Source of the DNA: Rhodocollybia butyracea
Lineage: Eukaryota > Basidiomycota > Agaricomycetes > Agaricales > Omphalotaceae
Assembly (NCBI GenBank): GCA_015501585.1
Contig: JADNRY010000343.1
Span: 1-64,000, forward strand
Length of the DNA: 64,000 bases
Direction of reading: 5' to 3'
Shown: positions 33,249-43,918 of the stretch, in pieces
How the letters are laid out: the number at the start of each line of letters is the position of its first letter
Position numbering within the stretch: position 1 is the stretch's first letter
Notes under the pieces: model-generated
What the model was told of the DNA's origin: nothing
What the model saw: only the letters and a program-made list of their open reading frames with translations
The model's database searches: none
Program-made: the position numbers and the translations under genes

Positions 33249-34050
33249 TCACGAAAACACAACCAGTCCGCCAACTCCCAATCCCATCGCCACTGAGAAC
33301 AAAACCGGACCCAGCGCGGAAGATCCCAGCGATACACGGATAGCGCCGCTGGTGCTGCTACCACTTGTTGCAGCAGCTCCGAATTCACTAAGCCATTGGC
33401 TGTAATCCAGAATCGAGCCGGTCGCAGGAGCAGAGGTTCCAGGCCCGGAGGTAAACGACGGTATGAATGTGGCTAATACTGCTGTGGTAACGCCACCGAT
33501 GACGGTTGTGCTATGTAGATAGATACCCGTTAGTATAGCTGAGATAGATGGGAAATCGAGACTTGCTAGGTGTATGGCGTTGGCCCGCCTACTGGGCCCG
33601 TTGTTGGAGGTGGGGCACCGACGATTCCACCACCTTGCGGGAGAGTCGTGGCAGGTGTCGTGGTGGTGACAGCGAGAGTTGCGACTGGAGTTGTAGTGGA
33701 AGTGGCAGTACGAGTGTTGGCGGGGGGTGTGGCTGCGCCAGCTAATATTGTGGAGCTAAAATGATAATAATAACACCGTTAAAGATCCTGGAATAACGCT
33801 CGGCATTGGGAGGGGAATCAATCACATTATGGAAGTGGTAGCGAGGCCTTGTGCATTGAGAGTGACGACCTCGACGATGGAATTGCCTGGGACCAAACTA
33901 CAGAGTAACAAAAAAAGGAAGGAAGAATTGAGTTTCACTATAACTTTTTGGTCGAGAAATAACGGATATCGCTCACGGATCAGCAACAGTCTGCGTCTGA
34001 GCACAGACAAGAGCCAAAAAGAGGGCAAACGAGAAGAGAAAGTCTCGCAT
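33249..34050 (-). CDS. Small GPI-anchored Ser/Thr-rich cell-wall protein (198 aa)
   Basis: Four exons: 34050-33977, 33897-33826, 33755-33567 and 33510-33249, introns 79, 70 and 56 nt. The third intron uses a GC-AG pair (donor GCAAGT), required to keep frame. Residues 1-18 (MRDFLFSFALFLALVCAQ) form a signal peptide; the middle is Thr/Pro-rich (TTTPVATLAVTTTTPATT, likely O-mannosylated); after the SGSSTSGAIRVSLGSSALG region the C-terminus is a hydrophobic tail (LGPVLFSVAMGLGVGGLVVFS), the usual GPI-anchor signal. It should sit in the plasma membrane or cell wall. No catalytic domain. A decayed copy of its 3' end lies at 40725-40866. Confidence 0.8.
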
Positions 34051-34059
34051 TTGAGCTGG

Positions 34060-35400
34060 TGGTAGGGCCCGTGGCCGTCGTGGTGAGATGATGCAAGCCG
34101 TCAATGTGACGGCGTGACAATCCGGTGACAATGAAAATGTTCCTTGATGTTTCTCGGCGCTTATTCCACATACATCCTTCGATCTTCCCTCACTTGACTG
34201 AACTTCAACCTACATGAACATAGGCCCTTCTAGAGCATCACAACTCAAGTGCCACAGAAATTACCCGCCAGACTCTTAAAAACTTTACTTGAGCTTTAGA
34301 ACCGTTACGCAATCTTATCTTTAGTGAGCTAGCTTCCGTCCTTCTGTGATCAAATCCGTCGATCTTTATCCAAGCTTTATCAAATTATTACTACGTTGGG
34401 CAATGCCTTGGAACTAGATATCGCTATAAAAGCGGAGAAGGATGTTTCAAGGAAAGGGAAATGCTCATATACACGTATCAGTTCTTGAAACGGCTACCGG
34501 CTTGGGATTCTATGGGAAAAACTCTCCTTCTAGTCTGCCAGAGGACGCTTCGTTTAGAAGGGCAAGGAACTATACGCATTCGATCTCAAAGGACACACGA
34601 TATCTGGGTAGAGCGACTCCAAAACCAATGGTTGCTGTATTCAACACATGTCTTGGATACTTCCTTGTTCTTTCACGCGGAGTGTTATCCAATTTGACAG
34701 GATGCCAGCTTACTCTTCGGTGGTGCTCTTATTCAAAAAAAAAAAAAAAAAACTGCTGTAAACCGACCGCAGGTAGCGCAAGATGCTCACTCTTGTTTCT
34801 GCATCGCTCTCACGCGGTTAATGACTTACTCCCGTTGCCCGTACGCCAATTCATCACCCTCTTCAATCCTAGTGCTCACACACCATGGAAACGTTGTCCT
34901 AACAGAGGTAAGTATGTGTTTGTATTGCTACAACTCCGATTGGATCGATCTCCTGGCACGGATGCTCCAGTACGAGCTTACCCGGCTAATCCGGCTTTGG
35001 ACATCCATTCGAGCGGCATACCAATGGTACTCCATACAAGTGCGCCTTCATGTAGTCGATAAACAGTAATCATCCAGACCTCAAAACCCATTTTACAAGG
35101 AACCCACGATCGAAGTTCGCGGATTATTGCAGCTGCTTCTACCGGTACTAGTCTTTGTGCTATTCATATTAAACCGATAATCCGAGGTGATGCGTTCGGG
35201 GTTTCCGAGAGAGAAAGAAGTTTTAAATCAGTCGGAGGTGGGTGTCTTGTATTTTTCTCGTGATTTTCTCGCCGAAGAGTACGTAGACGTCACTCCTGCG
35301 ACGGTTCTGACCCTTGAAATGTAAAACAGCCTAAAAACCGAAAAATCTTCTGAGGAGAGATCAAGCATCAGAAAATTTTCGATGGACGAATAGAGGAATC
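34060..35400. other. No confident gene; poly(A) run
   Basis: The plus strand has a 206-codon frame (34442-35062) but its reading passes through a 17-A run at about 34735-34751 as poly-lysine, and an overlapping frame (34461-34697) looks equally natural. No motif supports either. It may be a decayed gene; nothing else is recognised here. Confidence 0.3.
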
Positions 35401-35404
35401 GGAT

Positions 35405-35550
35405 ATTCTCTGTTGGGAACACTAACAGAGAAACTGAAATCGAAAAAAGTTTTCTGTTAGAACTCCCAACACAGAACTTTTGTGTTGGGAATGCCAACAA
35501 AGAATGCACGGTTCTCTGTTGGCATTCCCCCAACGCAGAACATCACTTCT
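35405..35550. repeat. Cluster of TGTTGGGAA-type short inverted repeats
   Basis: Alternating words TGTTGGGAACACTAACAGAG, TGTTAGAACTCCCAACACAG, TGTTGGGAATGCCAACAAAG and TGTTGGCATTCCCCCAACGCAG are each a small imperfect hairpin with TGTTGG/CCAACA arms, spaced roughly 35-45 bp. This looks like a tiny hairpin array rather than coding sequence. Confidence 0.6.
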
Positions 35551-35602
35551 CTTCCGGAATCCGATACGGAACACGGACTCGAACGCGTGATTTCCTGAGG
35601 CA

Positions 35603-35659
35603 ATTAGCATGGCCCCGACACGCTTTCTCGGCTTACGAGTCTCGCTATTTATTTTGCTG
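35603..35659 (+). pseudogene. U6 snRNA pseudogene with internal deletion
   Basis: ATTAGCATGGCCCC is joined directly to GACACGCTTTCTCGG, skipping the TGCACAAGGAT segment of a real U6, and is followed by a diverged tail that still ends TATTTATTTTGCT. The 5' stem and ACAGAGA box are absent. Confidence 0.8.
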
Positions 35660-36352
35660 TCTTTTCAGTCAGTTTGTTTAGTTTTATTCTCGTCTTTACG
35701 AAAGAGTTATATTCGAAGGCACATACACAAGGATTATAATCAATTGCGACTAGGAAATATACAATCAAAATCTTAACCAGACAAGTCGCTGGAACCTTTC
35801 AGTTCGGGCCCAGTTTTTGAGCTAATGAGCTCATTTGCTCAGAAAGACTCGCAGGGTCGCGTCGATTGGTCGGTTTCTCGAGTGAGGATAGGCGTTTTGA
35901 CTTCTTGCGTCGATGAGGAAGTAGAAATTCTGCTTTCACTTTACCACGCTCATACTGGGTGGCATGGATAGGGAAGGTGTAATATCAGGATTCGGAAATA
36001 TGCGCTCAGAGGCGGCGACTAAGTTGTCCGAAATAGTGGGGGGCAGAGGGAACCTCCCGATGTAGAGAATACAGAAGTATGTACAAACCTCCTTCAAAGT
36101 GGTGATTTAACCTCTGATTTCACTTACATTCCAGGGCAAGATACGGTCCCTGTCGTCGACGAAATCAAAGTGGAATGGTAATTATCCAGCCGAAGATTCT
36201 GCCTTTCCTGGTCAAAGCTGTATACCAATCCAAGTACATCGGAGTAATACTACAACACACCCATCCCACTTCTCCTATTCCGTATGAGCCGTCCCATGAT
36301 GTTCTGAAAGGGCGAAATTGTGGCTACATACATGTTATTTTCAGGGTATTTA

Positions 36353-37545
36353 TCATGAAGTTACGTAGGTAGGTGGAGGTGCATCTGAAATTCCATCCCC
36401 TGCAAGCTGAGATTCAAGATTATGTATATGATCCGCCATCCTCCCAATTATAGTAGTTTCCATTGTCGCTCGCATATCATTAGGATCCAGATCTCCCTGG
36501 ATTGGGATCAAGGTGCTAAGAGAGTGTAACAATAACCCTGACTGTCGGATTTCAGACTCGTTGGGCTCAATTTGAGATATGGGGGTGTGATGATTAATAT
36601 GGTTATGCTTGTGTTGGCTCTTTTTTTGTGGGGATATCATGCCATTGGGAATGACATTGACACCTCCCAGCTTGTGCACCGTGTCTATCAACAAAGGAGA
36701 GACACGTCCCAGGTTTGCCCTGACCGCTTGACGGCGACGCCGATACACGAGCACGAAAATGCCTATGCTCGCAGCAAGGACAAAAAGCGATCCAATCACA
36801 GTCCCTACAATAGCACCCCGAGAAAGAATACTATGTTTTGGGGTAAAAGCATCTATAGCATTGGTCTCAGAAGATTGGCTCTGGAAACTGATCAAAGAAG
36901 ATTGGGTTTGAAAGGATCATAATCAAAAGTGAGTATAACAAACATTATTGTTGTTGAAGTCATTGTCGAAGTCATTGTCGATGAAGAGCTCATAGTAGTG
37001 GGTGTTTTCGCAGACATTGAGATTGGCGATCTGGTATGTTTTGAGGCTGCAGTATTCGGACTCGGAACACTAAGTAAAGGTTAGCTTCGGAAAGATATCA
37101 AGAGTGAGCTAAACAAACGTCGATATCACTGTTGTCAAAGTCATCGTGAATGAAGTGCTAAAAGTGTTGATCTCTGGACTAGGTATATGAATACGTTGAT
37201 AGAATTTTAATGAGCACGCCGGGCATGACAGAGGAATAGATAGTTCACAAACATTTTTATTGGTGTCACTTGTAACTTTGGATCTTGTGAACTTGAATGA
37301 CTCAGTGTATGAAGAGTGGAAGTTGAAGCACTGGTAGTTCTGATAACTGTGTTGGTAGTGCTGGAGGAGCTGGCAGTACTGCTGGTATAACCGCTAGTAG
37401 CGAGGGTAGTATTACCAGGCTGGAAAATAGCCTTCAAGATGAACGCTATGGGGGATCCAGCGGGGGAGGCCCCAGACTTGTCAGAACCGGTGGTATCCAT
37501 GTAAGTACTAGGTTCTGGGATTTGTCTGCCTATAAAATGAACGTG
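36353..37545 (-). CDS. Ser/Thr-rich single-pass membrane protein with cytoplasmic tail
   Basis: The 3' exon (about 36895-36353) holds a clear transmembrane helix, AIVGTVIGSLFVLAASIGIF, followed by a basic stop (YRRRRQAVR) and a polar tail ending APPPTYVTS. Upstream pieces on the same strand are Ser/Thr-rich (SPNTAASKHTRSPISMSAKT near 37065-37005; TSSTASSSSTTNTVIRTTSA near 37390-37330), as in an extracellular stalk. The layout, Ser/Thr-rich ectodomain, one helix, cytoplasmic tail, matches fungal wall-stress-sensor-like or Mid2-like surface proteins. Exact exon borders and the start upstream of 37500 are unresolved. His-rich QHKHNHINHH lies in the tail. Confidence 0.5.
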
Positions 37546-37559
37546 GCGGGGCCAGATTG

Positions 37560-39470
37560 TCTGCCATGGCCATCTTGTTTAGAGTGCTGTCTTATAATCA
37601 ACTATCCATTGTATCATCAACTTGAACTAACACTCACCAGGATAGTTCTCAAACATCAGTTCTTCAAGCCCCATCTTCCGAGTTGATGCCTCTATTGCTA
37701 ATTAGATTGAGGCGATTTGCAGGTAGCATTCCCAGTCTTGACCAATTAATCTTCGCGAACAACTGTAACAGATAAGTCATTAAATATCTACAAATAGACA
37801 CGAGGATTTCCGGTCCTCCATTGAACCGACAAGGTTTACAAACTCACGCATATAATAAGTATTTCAAAGAAAAGGTAGTGATCTTCAAATCTAAGATAAT
37901 GAACGAATCACCCTATAACCAAAGCACCCTTATTTAGGTATGGCCCAAGTAAGTATGCCCCCAAACTTGTACTAATTTCTCCAGTAGTGTTGTGTTTCGT
38001 TTTCTCCATGTTTCAAAAGACTATCGGAGAGATCATCAAGAGACCATTTGATTAGTCGTATCAAATACAAAAAAAGAAGCCTCTTATTCTTGCCGGCCAG
38101 AGCAAGGCATACAGGTGTCTATGTTGCTCAATTGCCCACTTCCCAATGATCAGTGTTTACAGTCACTTGCAAATTCATGGCATGAGGTTGAATTGTAATG
38201 CATGTAATACAGCAGGTTTCAGTGTAGTAGTTAGCTGGAATTCAAAGAGGTAGACAGGGGAAGGCTGAGCCCGATCAAATCGTAATTTGACCACGGATAT
38301 AGCTTGCGGATCACAAACAATCAGCAGTCGCGCATTGACGAGCAACATGGAAGATTGTCGAGCTGGTATCAAGCGAGACGACAGCTACATAGCATGGAGA
38401 AGTACGAGAGAAAAAGGCTTGGAGTATACAATACTTAGTGGCTTCTGAGTTTACCTCAAAAATAGTAGACACGAGATGGAGGGGTGCAACAACACGCACA
38501 CTGTACGGGAAAAATGGGACAAGCTGATACGGATATCATTGTGCACCCGTCGGGTCGATGAGTCGTTGGATCCGGGCGTCGGGAATGGTGGTATGCCCTC
38601 GTCAAACCTCCATGATGAACAAAAGTCGGTTGAACAGGATATACTTATCTTTCTGATTCTTTCATCGGAACTTCACTAGTACCTTGCCCTTCGTTCCGAG
38701 ATCTGGTTGTTCCGAGATCAAGAATCCCGAATCAAAATCGCGGCCGTTCAACTTCTAACATACACTTTGGCTCACTTTGGTCACAACATCGACTGCCCAG
38801 TGAACTATCCTCGCTCTACATGATATGTAATCCAAGAATTTCAATTCAGGGTATTGATAAAGAGGACGGTGGATGCTATGAAACCCTCGAATACAGGTAA
38901 TAGTAAGGGAGGATGGAGAGGGGTCATGGTGCTGGTTGGAATTCAAGGTAGCATACAATAGCACCTAATTTGCGATTGCATTTTTACACGTCGCATTAGT
39001 ACTTGTATTCTGTAAGGTTTGCATGTACATGGCTAGTAGTTGGGCTATTGGAGTACTGGAGGAAAGGCCTAGTATGATGCTTATTGACATAGGAGATGGG
39101 GATGTAGCATAATATGCTGTTCACGCCAACTCCGAGTCAGCTCAAATTCAGCTCTCGAGGCTCACAGAATCCCCGTATTTTCATGTACTGGGCGCTATTT
39201 CCTAGATGGAAGGTTTTGTCCAAGCGACTCTTAGTAGTACTATCTATGTAATTGAAAATTTGAAGGTTTGAACTGTGGTCGTCGTCGGTGGGCTTCCCAA
39301 GGAGTTGGAGACGTGTTTAATAGTTTTTCAGGCGCAAGTACGGTGATAAAAACACAGAAAACGATACTCGCGGAAATACATACAACACGAAAGTTGGAAT
39401 TCATCTAAACAGCGTTGACTCCTTCGAAGTTTTATAAGTAATCAGAATGGGCGTAAGCTGCGGATGAAGC
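37560..39470. other. Long intergenic region
   Basis: Only short frames without motifs occur, on both strands. No long repeats or element ends were found. Confidence 0.4.
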
Positions 39471-39475
39471 AAAAT

Positions 39476-40198
39476 TCAACATACCGGCCCTTGAATGATA
39501 TAACCATCGACACATCTCGCAAACAAGTCTCTTAGCAGCTCACAACCCTCTTTCGAATACTTCAAGTCCGGGTCTTCCATCACCGTAATAACCTTCTCCA
39601 GCATCGGCACCATCAGCTGCGCCTCGTCAGGATAAATGAGTTGGCCATTATCACCGAGCCTCATGAATGGAAACATCCCTCTCATACCGACGTTGGCCAA
39701 TTCGAGGGGACAATAGATTGTATCCAAGATCTTCACGCCACGGTAAGGCAGGTCCGAGAGACCGTCGAGGTCCTTGTCCTCTACCATTTTATTCACCTTG
39801 CGCACTTTGGCCATCTTCTCGAAACTCAAACCAAAGGTTTGACCAAGGTCGTCCATCACGTCCAGGAATATAGGCTCGCCATTATTCTCGGGCTCGCGAA
39901 CCCAGCTGCGGAGGACATCCAGAGCGGCATCGATTGCTTTGATCCCTCGAGAGAACACCTTTTCATGATTCTTGGACGGCTTGTAAATGATACCAGCGTC
40001 GATGAAGAATTGGCGCGCAGATTCTGCTTCCATGGCGTTGGCACCTTCCTTTACTGTGTCGAGATAAGCTATAGCAGCGCGGAGGACATCCCCCTTTATG
40101 GTATGCCAATGAGAGGCACGGTATGAATACGAGTTGTCGTCGTTGCACACAGAGGAGTGTTTGCCGTTCTGTTTTAATAATGCAATGTAACCACCCAT
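39476..40198 (-). CDS. Family P protein, copy B (intact, about 240 aa)
   Basis: Intronless; start at 40198 (MGGYIALLKQNGKHS), matching the family start, although the frame is open further upstream. The acidic DGDDAF block is replaced by a shorter VCNDDN region, then SYRASHWHTIKGDVLRAAIA. The middle has ALDVLRSWVREPENNGEPIF; the C-terminal core is well kept (KDLDGLSDLPYRGVKILD, NVGMRGMFPFMRLGDN, YPDEAQLMVPMLEKV, LRDLFARCVDGYIIQG). Closest to copy C by the shared LLKQNG start and the EAESAR and RGIKAIDAAL words. A CATGACTCACA site and TATATAAG lie 75-100 bp upstream. Confidence 0.8.
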   Translation of the reverse strand: MGGYIALLKQNGKHSSVCNDDNSYSYRASHWHTIKGDVLRAAIAYLDTVKEGANAMEAESARQFFIDAGIIYKPSKNHEKVFSRGIKAIDAALDVLRSWVREPENNGEPIFLDVMDDLGQTFGLSFEKMAKVRKVNKMVEDKDLDGLSDLPYRGVKILDTIYCPLELANVGMRGMFPFMRLGDNGQLIYPDEAQLMVPMLEKVITVMEDPDLKYSKEGCELLRDLFARCVDGYIIQGPVC

Positions 40199-40724
40199 TA
40201 TGGAGAGAGGGTAGAGAGTCGGAGTTGAACGTTTGAGAGGATGATTGTTTGAGTTGAAGCAGAGACCAAGGCTTATATATGCCTGTGAGTCATGTCTCAT
40301 CTCATATGAGGATCGATCACGACGATCTCACGCGACCTGCATGTGCCGGCACACGTATGACTCTGAGAGCGATAAATCACGCGACGATTCTGATTACAGT
40401 CATCTAGTGAATTTGGACAAGTGGCGGTCCTATTTGCTCTCGGTGAAGATGGGATTAGGATTGAATGTTGGCGCGATCGCCGCGATGTTGAATATCTGGT
40501 GACATTTTAATCGTCCGTAGACAACGTCCGTAGACGATATTAACGCGAGCAAAAAAAGGGAGAAGGTTCAAACGTTCAAGGGCAATTGCGCCGTGCACCA
40601 AGAAGCACTCAGTATGTACGTATGTACATAGGTATCAGATGGAATCCGAGCTGTCCGCAGGCACAAAGCAGAAATAGAAGAATGCTAACATGCCCAAACA
40701 CAGAACACAATCGACAACCTACCG

Positions 40725-40866
40725 TGAAAACACGACCAGCCCGTCAGCTCCCAATGAGAGCAAAACCATGCCCTGCGATAAACGGATGGCGCCGCTACTG
40801 CTACCACTTGTTGCAGCACCGAAAGCTTTGACTGTAATACAGAATCAAGCCGGTTCAGGCGGTTTA
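40725..40866 (-). pseudogene. Fragment of the GPI-anchored wall-protein gene
   Basis: The minus strand matches the last exon of the 33249-34050 gene (words AACCACCAGTCCG-like start, CTACTGCTACCACTTGTTGCAGCA and TGTAATACAGAATCAAGCCGG), with small deletions that break the frame. Only the 3' end is present. It lies upstream of family P copy C, as the intact gene lies beyond copy A, which supports block duplication. Confidence 0.7.
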
Positions 40867-41055
40867 TTGCTCAGAGACATATTTTATTAGAACGACTTAT
40901 CTTCGCTAACTACAAGCCAGGCTAGATAGTAGAGATAGTGTGGCGCATGTACGCGTGAGCTCAATATGATTCACACGAGGCCTCGAGGCATGACTCACAC
41001 GTTACGCTTCAACTCGAACCATCACCGCCTCTCGACTCCGTTTCCTCTCTCCATA

Positions 41056-41776
41056 ATGGTTTATTACATCGACTTATTGAAACAAAACGGCGAAGCAGCT
41101 TCTGAGTGCTACAAGGACCACGCGTTACGTTACCGGCACCGTTACCGTGCCTTGCATTGGCATAACACGAAGGGAGAGGTCCTCCTTGCTGCTATATCTT
41201 ATCTAAAGAGGGTAAAAAAGGTGCTCGTGCCGTGGAAGCAGAATCTGCGTGCCTGTTACTCGTCTACGCAGGTATTATTACCCGGCCTTCCAAAAAATAT
41301 AAAAAGACGTTTTCCCGAGGAATCAAAGCAATTGACGCCGCGCTGGGTGTTCTTCGCAGCTGGGTTCACGAACCTTCTTATGATAGATACCAACCCGGGC
41401 GCTTGGATAAAATGATATTCAACAAGGACATCGATGGCGTTTTTGTGGAAATGTCGTATCGCTACAGGAAGATCCTAGATACAATCTGCTGTCCCCTCGA
41501 ATTGGCCAACGTCGGTATGAGAGGGATATTTACATTCATGAGACTTGGTGACCTCAGTGGGAAGCGGATCTATCCTGAGGAGGCGCAGCTGATGGTGCCC
41601 GTGTTGAATAAAGTCGTTCCATTGATAAAAGACACGGAGGATTTCGACAACTTGCAGGAGTGCGTTGGGCAGTTGAGAGACATGTTTGCGAAGTGTCGCG
41701 ATGGGTATTATATTCGGTATGTCGATTTTTGTTGTATCCCACACCTTACATCGATTCTGACTGTAAGATCTTGAAG
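41056..41776 (+). pseudogene. Family P protein, copy C (single frameshift)
   Basis: Starts MVYYIDLLKQNGEAAS at 41056. The frame breaks near 41215-41232, within a run of A bases where copy B reads KEGANAMEAESA; the sequence continues in another frame as MEAESACLLLVYAG, KAIDAALGVLRSWVHEP, then DKMIFNKDIDGVFVEMSYRY, NVGMRGIFTFMRLGDLSG, YPEEAQLMVPVLNKVVP and LRDMFAKCRDGYYI. The middle linker is shortened and the C-terminus runs on past the usual end. One indel inactivates it, so decay is recent, or the base call at the homopolymer is wrong. Confidence 0.8.
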
Positions 41777-42058
41777 GTGGAAGACAAACTATGGGAAAAA
41801 AAGACCTGTACTGGCCCGATATTGATCCTGTGTGTTAGCAGGACCGCATACTTATATTCACCCGCTATGTGAACTTAGATTTGGCAATACGCATAGTAGC
41901 ATACTTATCGTAACCTCGGCTCCGGTGTGAATGATGCAAATAATGAGGTTCAGAAGGTATCAATCAGTACTGGTCAATGTGCCATTTAGGGCATCATTGC
42001 TACTAGAGGTCCAACGCTATTTCTGTTAGATAGACACCGAATGAAAAACCTGAAGGAA

Positions 42059-42123
42059 AAAATAAATATTGAGATCCGTAGATCTACCACTCCGGGAAAG
42101 CGTGTCATCCTTGTGCAGGGGCC

Positions 42124-42154
<31 letters not shown>

Positions 42155-42178
42155 TTCGTATGTCACCCCGAAGGGGAC
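42059..42178 (-). ncRNA. U6: U6 spliceosomal snRNA, copy 2
   Basis: Base for base the same as copy 1 (32628-32747) on the reverse strand as far as I can read, including the 5' GTCCCCTTCGGGGTGAC stem, ACAGAGA box, AGC triad and terminal AGATC/GATCT hairpin, and ending in a longer T tract. About 110 bp of upstream sequence is also conserved (AATAGCAATACCGTTCTT and CAGGACCATGTA words). Both copies could be functional. Confidence 0.95.
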
Positions 42179-42339
42179 AGAAGTATAGTGTCCATACATG
42201 GTCCTGATGGGAAGCCATTTGATTGTAGACAGTTGACGGGAATAAGAACGGTATTGCTATTTTCGGAAATAAGCGCACAAGGCGCTCAAACGAGTTGTGA
42301 AAGAAGTAAAGCTTACGACTGACGCGAAACGGGCGTAAA

Positions 42340-43260
42340 TTAAGTAAGTACTAAGTCCAGATCCGCCGAAAATCTGTCTACATACTTATTTCTCTAGTCA
42401 CTCTTATCAATTGACTCAAGAAGGGCGAGTCAATGCGGTTAACGCTTCATCCAGGGTCTTGAAGATCTACCCACTCTCAACTACTCTCAACCGGGGGTAT
42501 CGTCGGGAGTGAGCTCCGGGCTCCTAATGCACATCGACTAGCTCGCCGAACGTGAGAGGGCTCCAGCAGACTCCATGAAGATGGGAATTTACTGGGGTTA
42601 GGTACATATTGGGTACATGCCAGATGCGGATACTCAAACCAGACTGAACTTCGATCTCCTACAGCGCATATAACTTTATAGTATTGAAGTAGTATTGAAG
42701 TACTCTTTGGCTGCGTCACGGTCACTTCAATCAAATCTATAGTAGCACTTTTTCGAACCCCCCATGTGTGTGAATCTCCTGGGCATTAAAGGGCTGGCTC
42801 TGAACTAAACCGTTGACTCGTGTTGAATATCGAATAGTTACCCTCTTGCGGAAAGACCGTCGATCCCCCACTGGATATTACATAGAACACAACACTATAC
42901 AAACCTACCACGCCTGTTTCGGGTTTGGCCGTTTGGACACTAGGTAGGCACTCTAAGAATTCGAATCCGGGATAATCGACCCTAGAATTCTGGGTGCTTA
43001 GTTCTGTAGTTCTTAGTTCTTGATGCGCCTTGAAACATGCCGTTCGAGCTAAATAGTAACGAAGATCCGCAAAAGCCTTTGAGTTTTTTTTTATTGAGTC
43101 AAGCTCAACTCAACTTCAAGTCAAGTTCCTTGAGGTCCGCATGTGGGTTAATGTGGGTTAATGAGGGGTAATGCAGGGTACCTCTGCTGAACTCGTTTCG
43201 GACACGGTACTAGTTGAGAGCTGTTAAGAGGCACGATTACACCATCCCCTTTCCCCTTGT
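42340..43260 (-). repeat. Segmental duplication, copy 2 (inverted)
   Basis: Reverse-complement match to 29985-31240, beginning with TAAGTCCAGATCCGCCGAAAAT and reaching past CTAGTTGAGAGCTGTTAAGAGG. In copy 1 the block is followed by family P gene A and then U6; here U6 abuts the block directly, with only about 50 unrelated bp between. The gene is therefore missing from this copy, or was inserted into copy 1. Confidence 0.75.
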
Positions 43261-43287
43261 AATTATTCTAATATTCAATCCCAGAGA

Positions 43288-43500
43288 TGTGCTTGGAGAT
43301 GCGAGTGGGGATGTGAGGCTGGTCTACTACTGCTTACGCTTAGGTTAAGCCCTTCCGGAAGTCTCGAAATCTCTGATGGATATTTATTGTTCGAGCTCGT
43401 GCTTGGAGATGTGAGTGGAGATGCAAGGCTGGTCTACTACTGCTTAGGCTTAGGTTAAGCCCTTCCGGAAGTCACAAAACTCGAATCTCTGATGTGTATC
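43288..43500 (+). repeat. Two-copy tandem duplication (about 113-bp period)
   Basis: GTGCTTGGAGATG(C/T)GAGTG through GGCTGGTCTACTACTGCTTA and TTAAGCCCTTCCGGAAGTC occurs at about 43289 and again at about 43402, followed each time by AATCTCTGATG. A direct local duplication at the edge of the inverted segment. Confidence 0.8.
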
Positions 43501-43918
43501 CAAGTCTGAAAAAAACATTGTTACTTGAAGCATCTGGATGCAAGTAATAGGTACTTATAATAGGTATAATAGGTATAATCGTACTAGTAATCGTACAAGT
43601 AATAGTAATATTATGATAATGTAGTACTATCTCTCCTTCAAGATCTCTCCTCGTTCCGATTTGAATCTGACCTAATCGACTCGGATAAACAGAAAAAAAA
43701 TTCTTCAAGGACGCCGGGGATCCCCGTAACTCTGATATTTCCGATTCTGGTCCGAAAATTCTGTCACTTCCGACTTTGGTCCGAAAAATGACTCGGAGGT
43801 GGAGTTGGTAGTGCTACGTGTGCTACTCACTGTACCCACTGTACCCACTGTGCGCCCCGCTACATAATGCCGGCCTGAAACTGCCAATAAACACAAGCGA
43901 ATACAGCGACTCCAAGGC

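Noticed and set aside
34442..35062. 206-codon ORF as a gene
   Set aside because: It reads through a poly(A) run as poly-lysine, has no motif and overlaps an equally plausible frame.
43141..43190. Telomere-like GTGGGTTAAT repeats
   Set aside because: Only two or three irregular copies and not the TTAGGG type expected for fungi.
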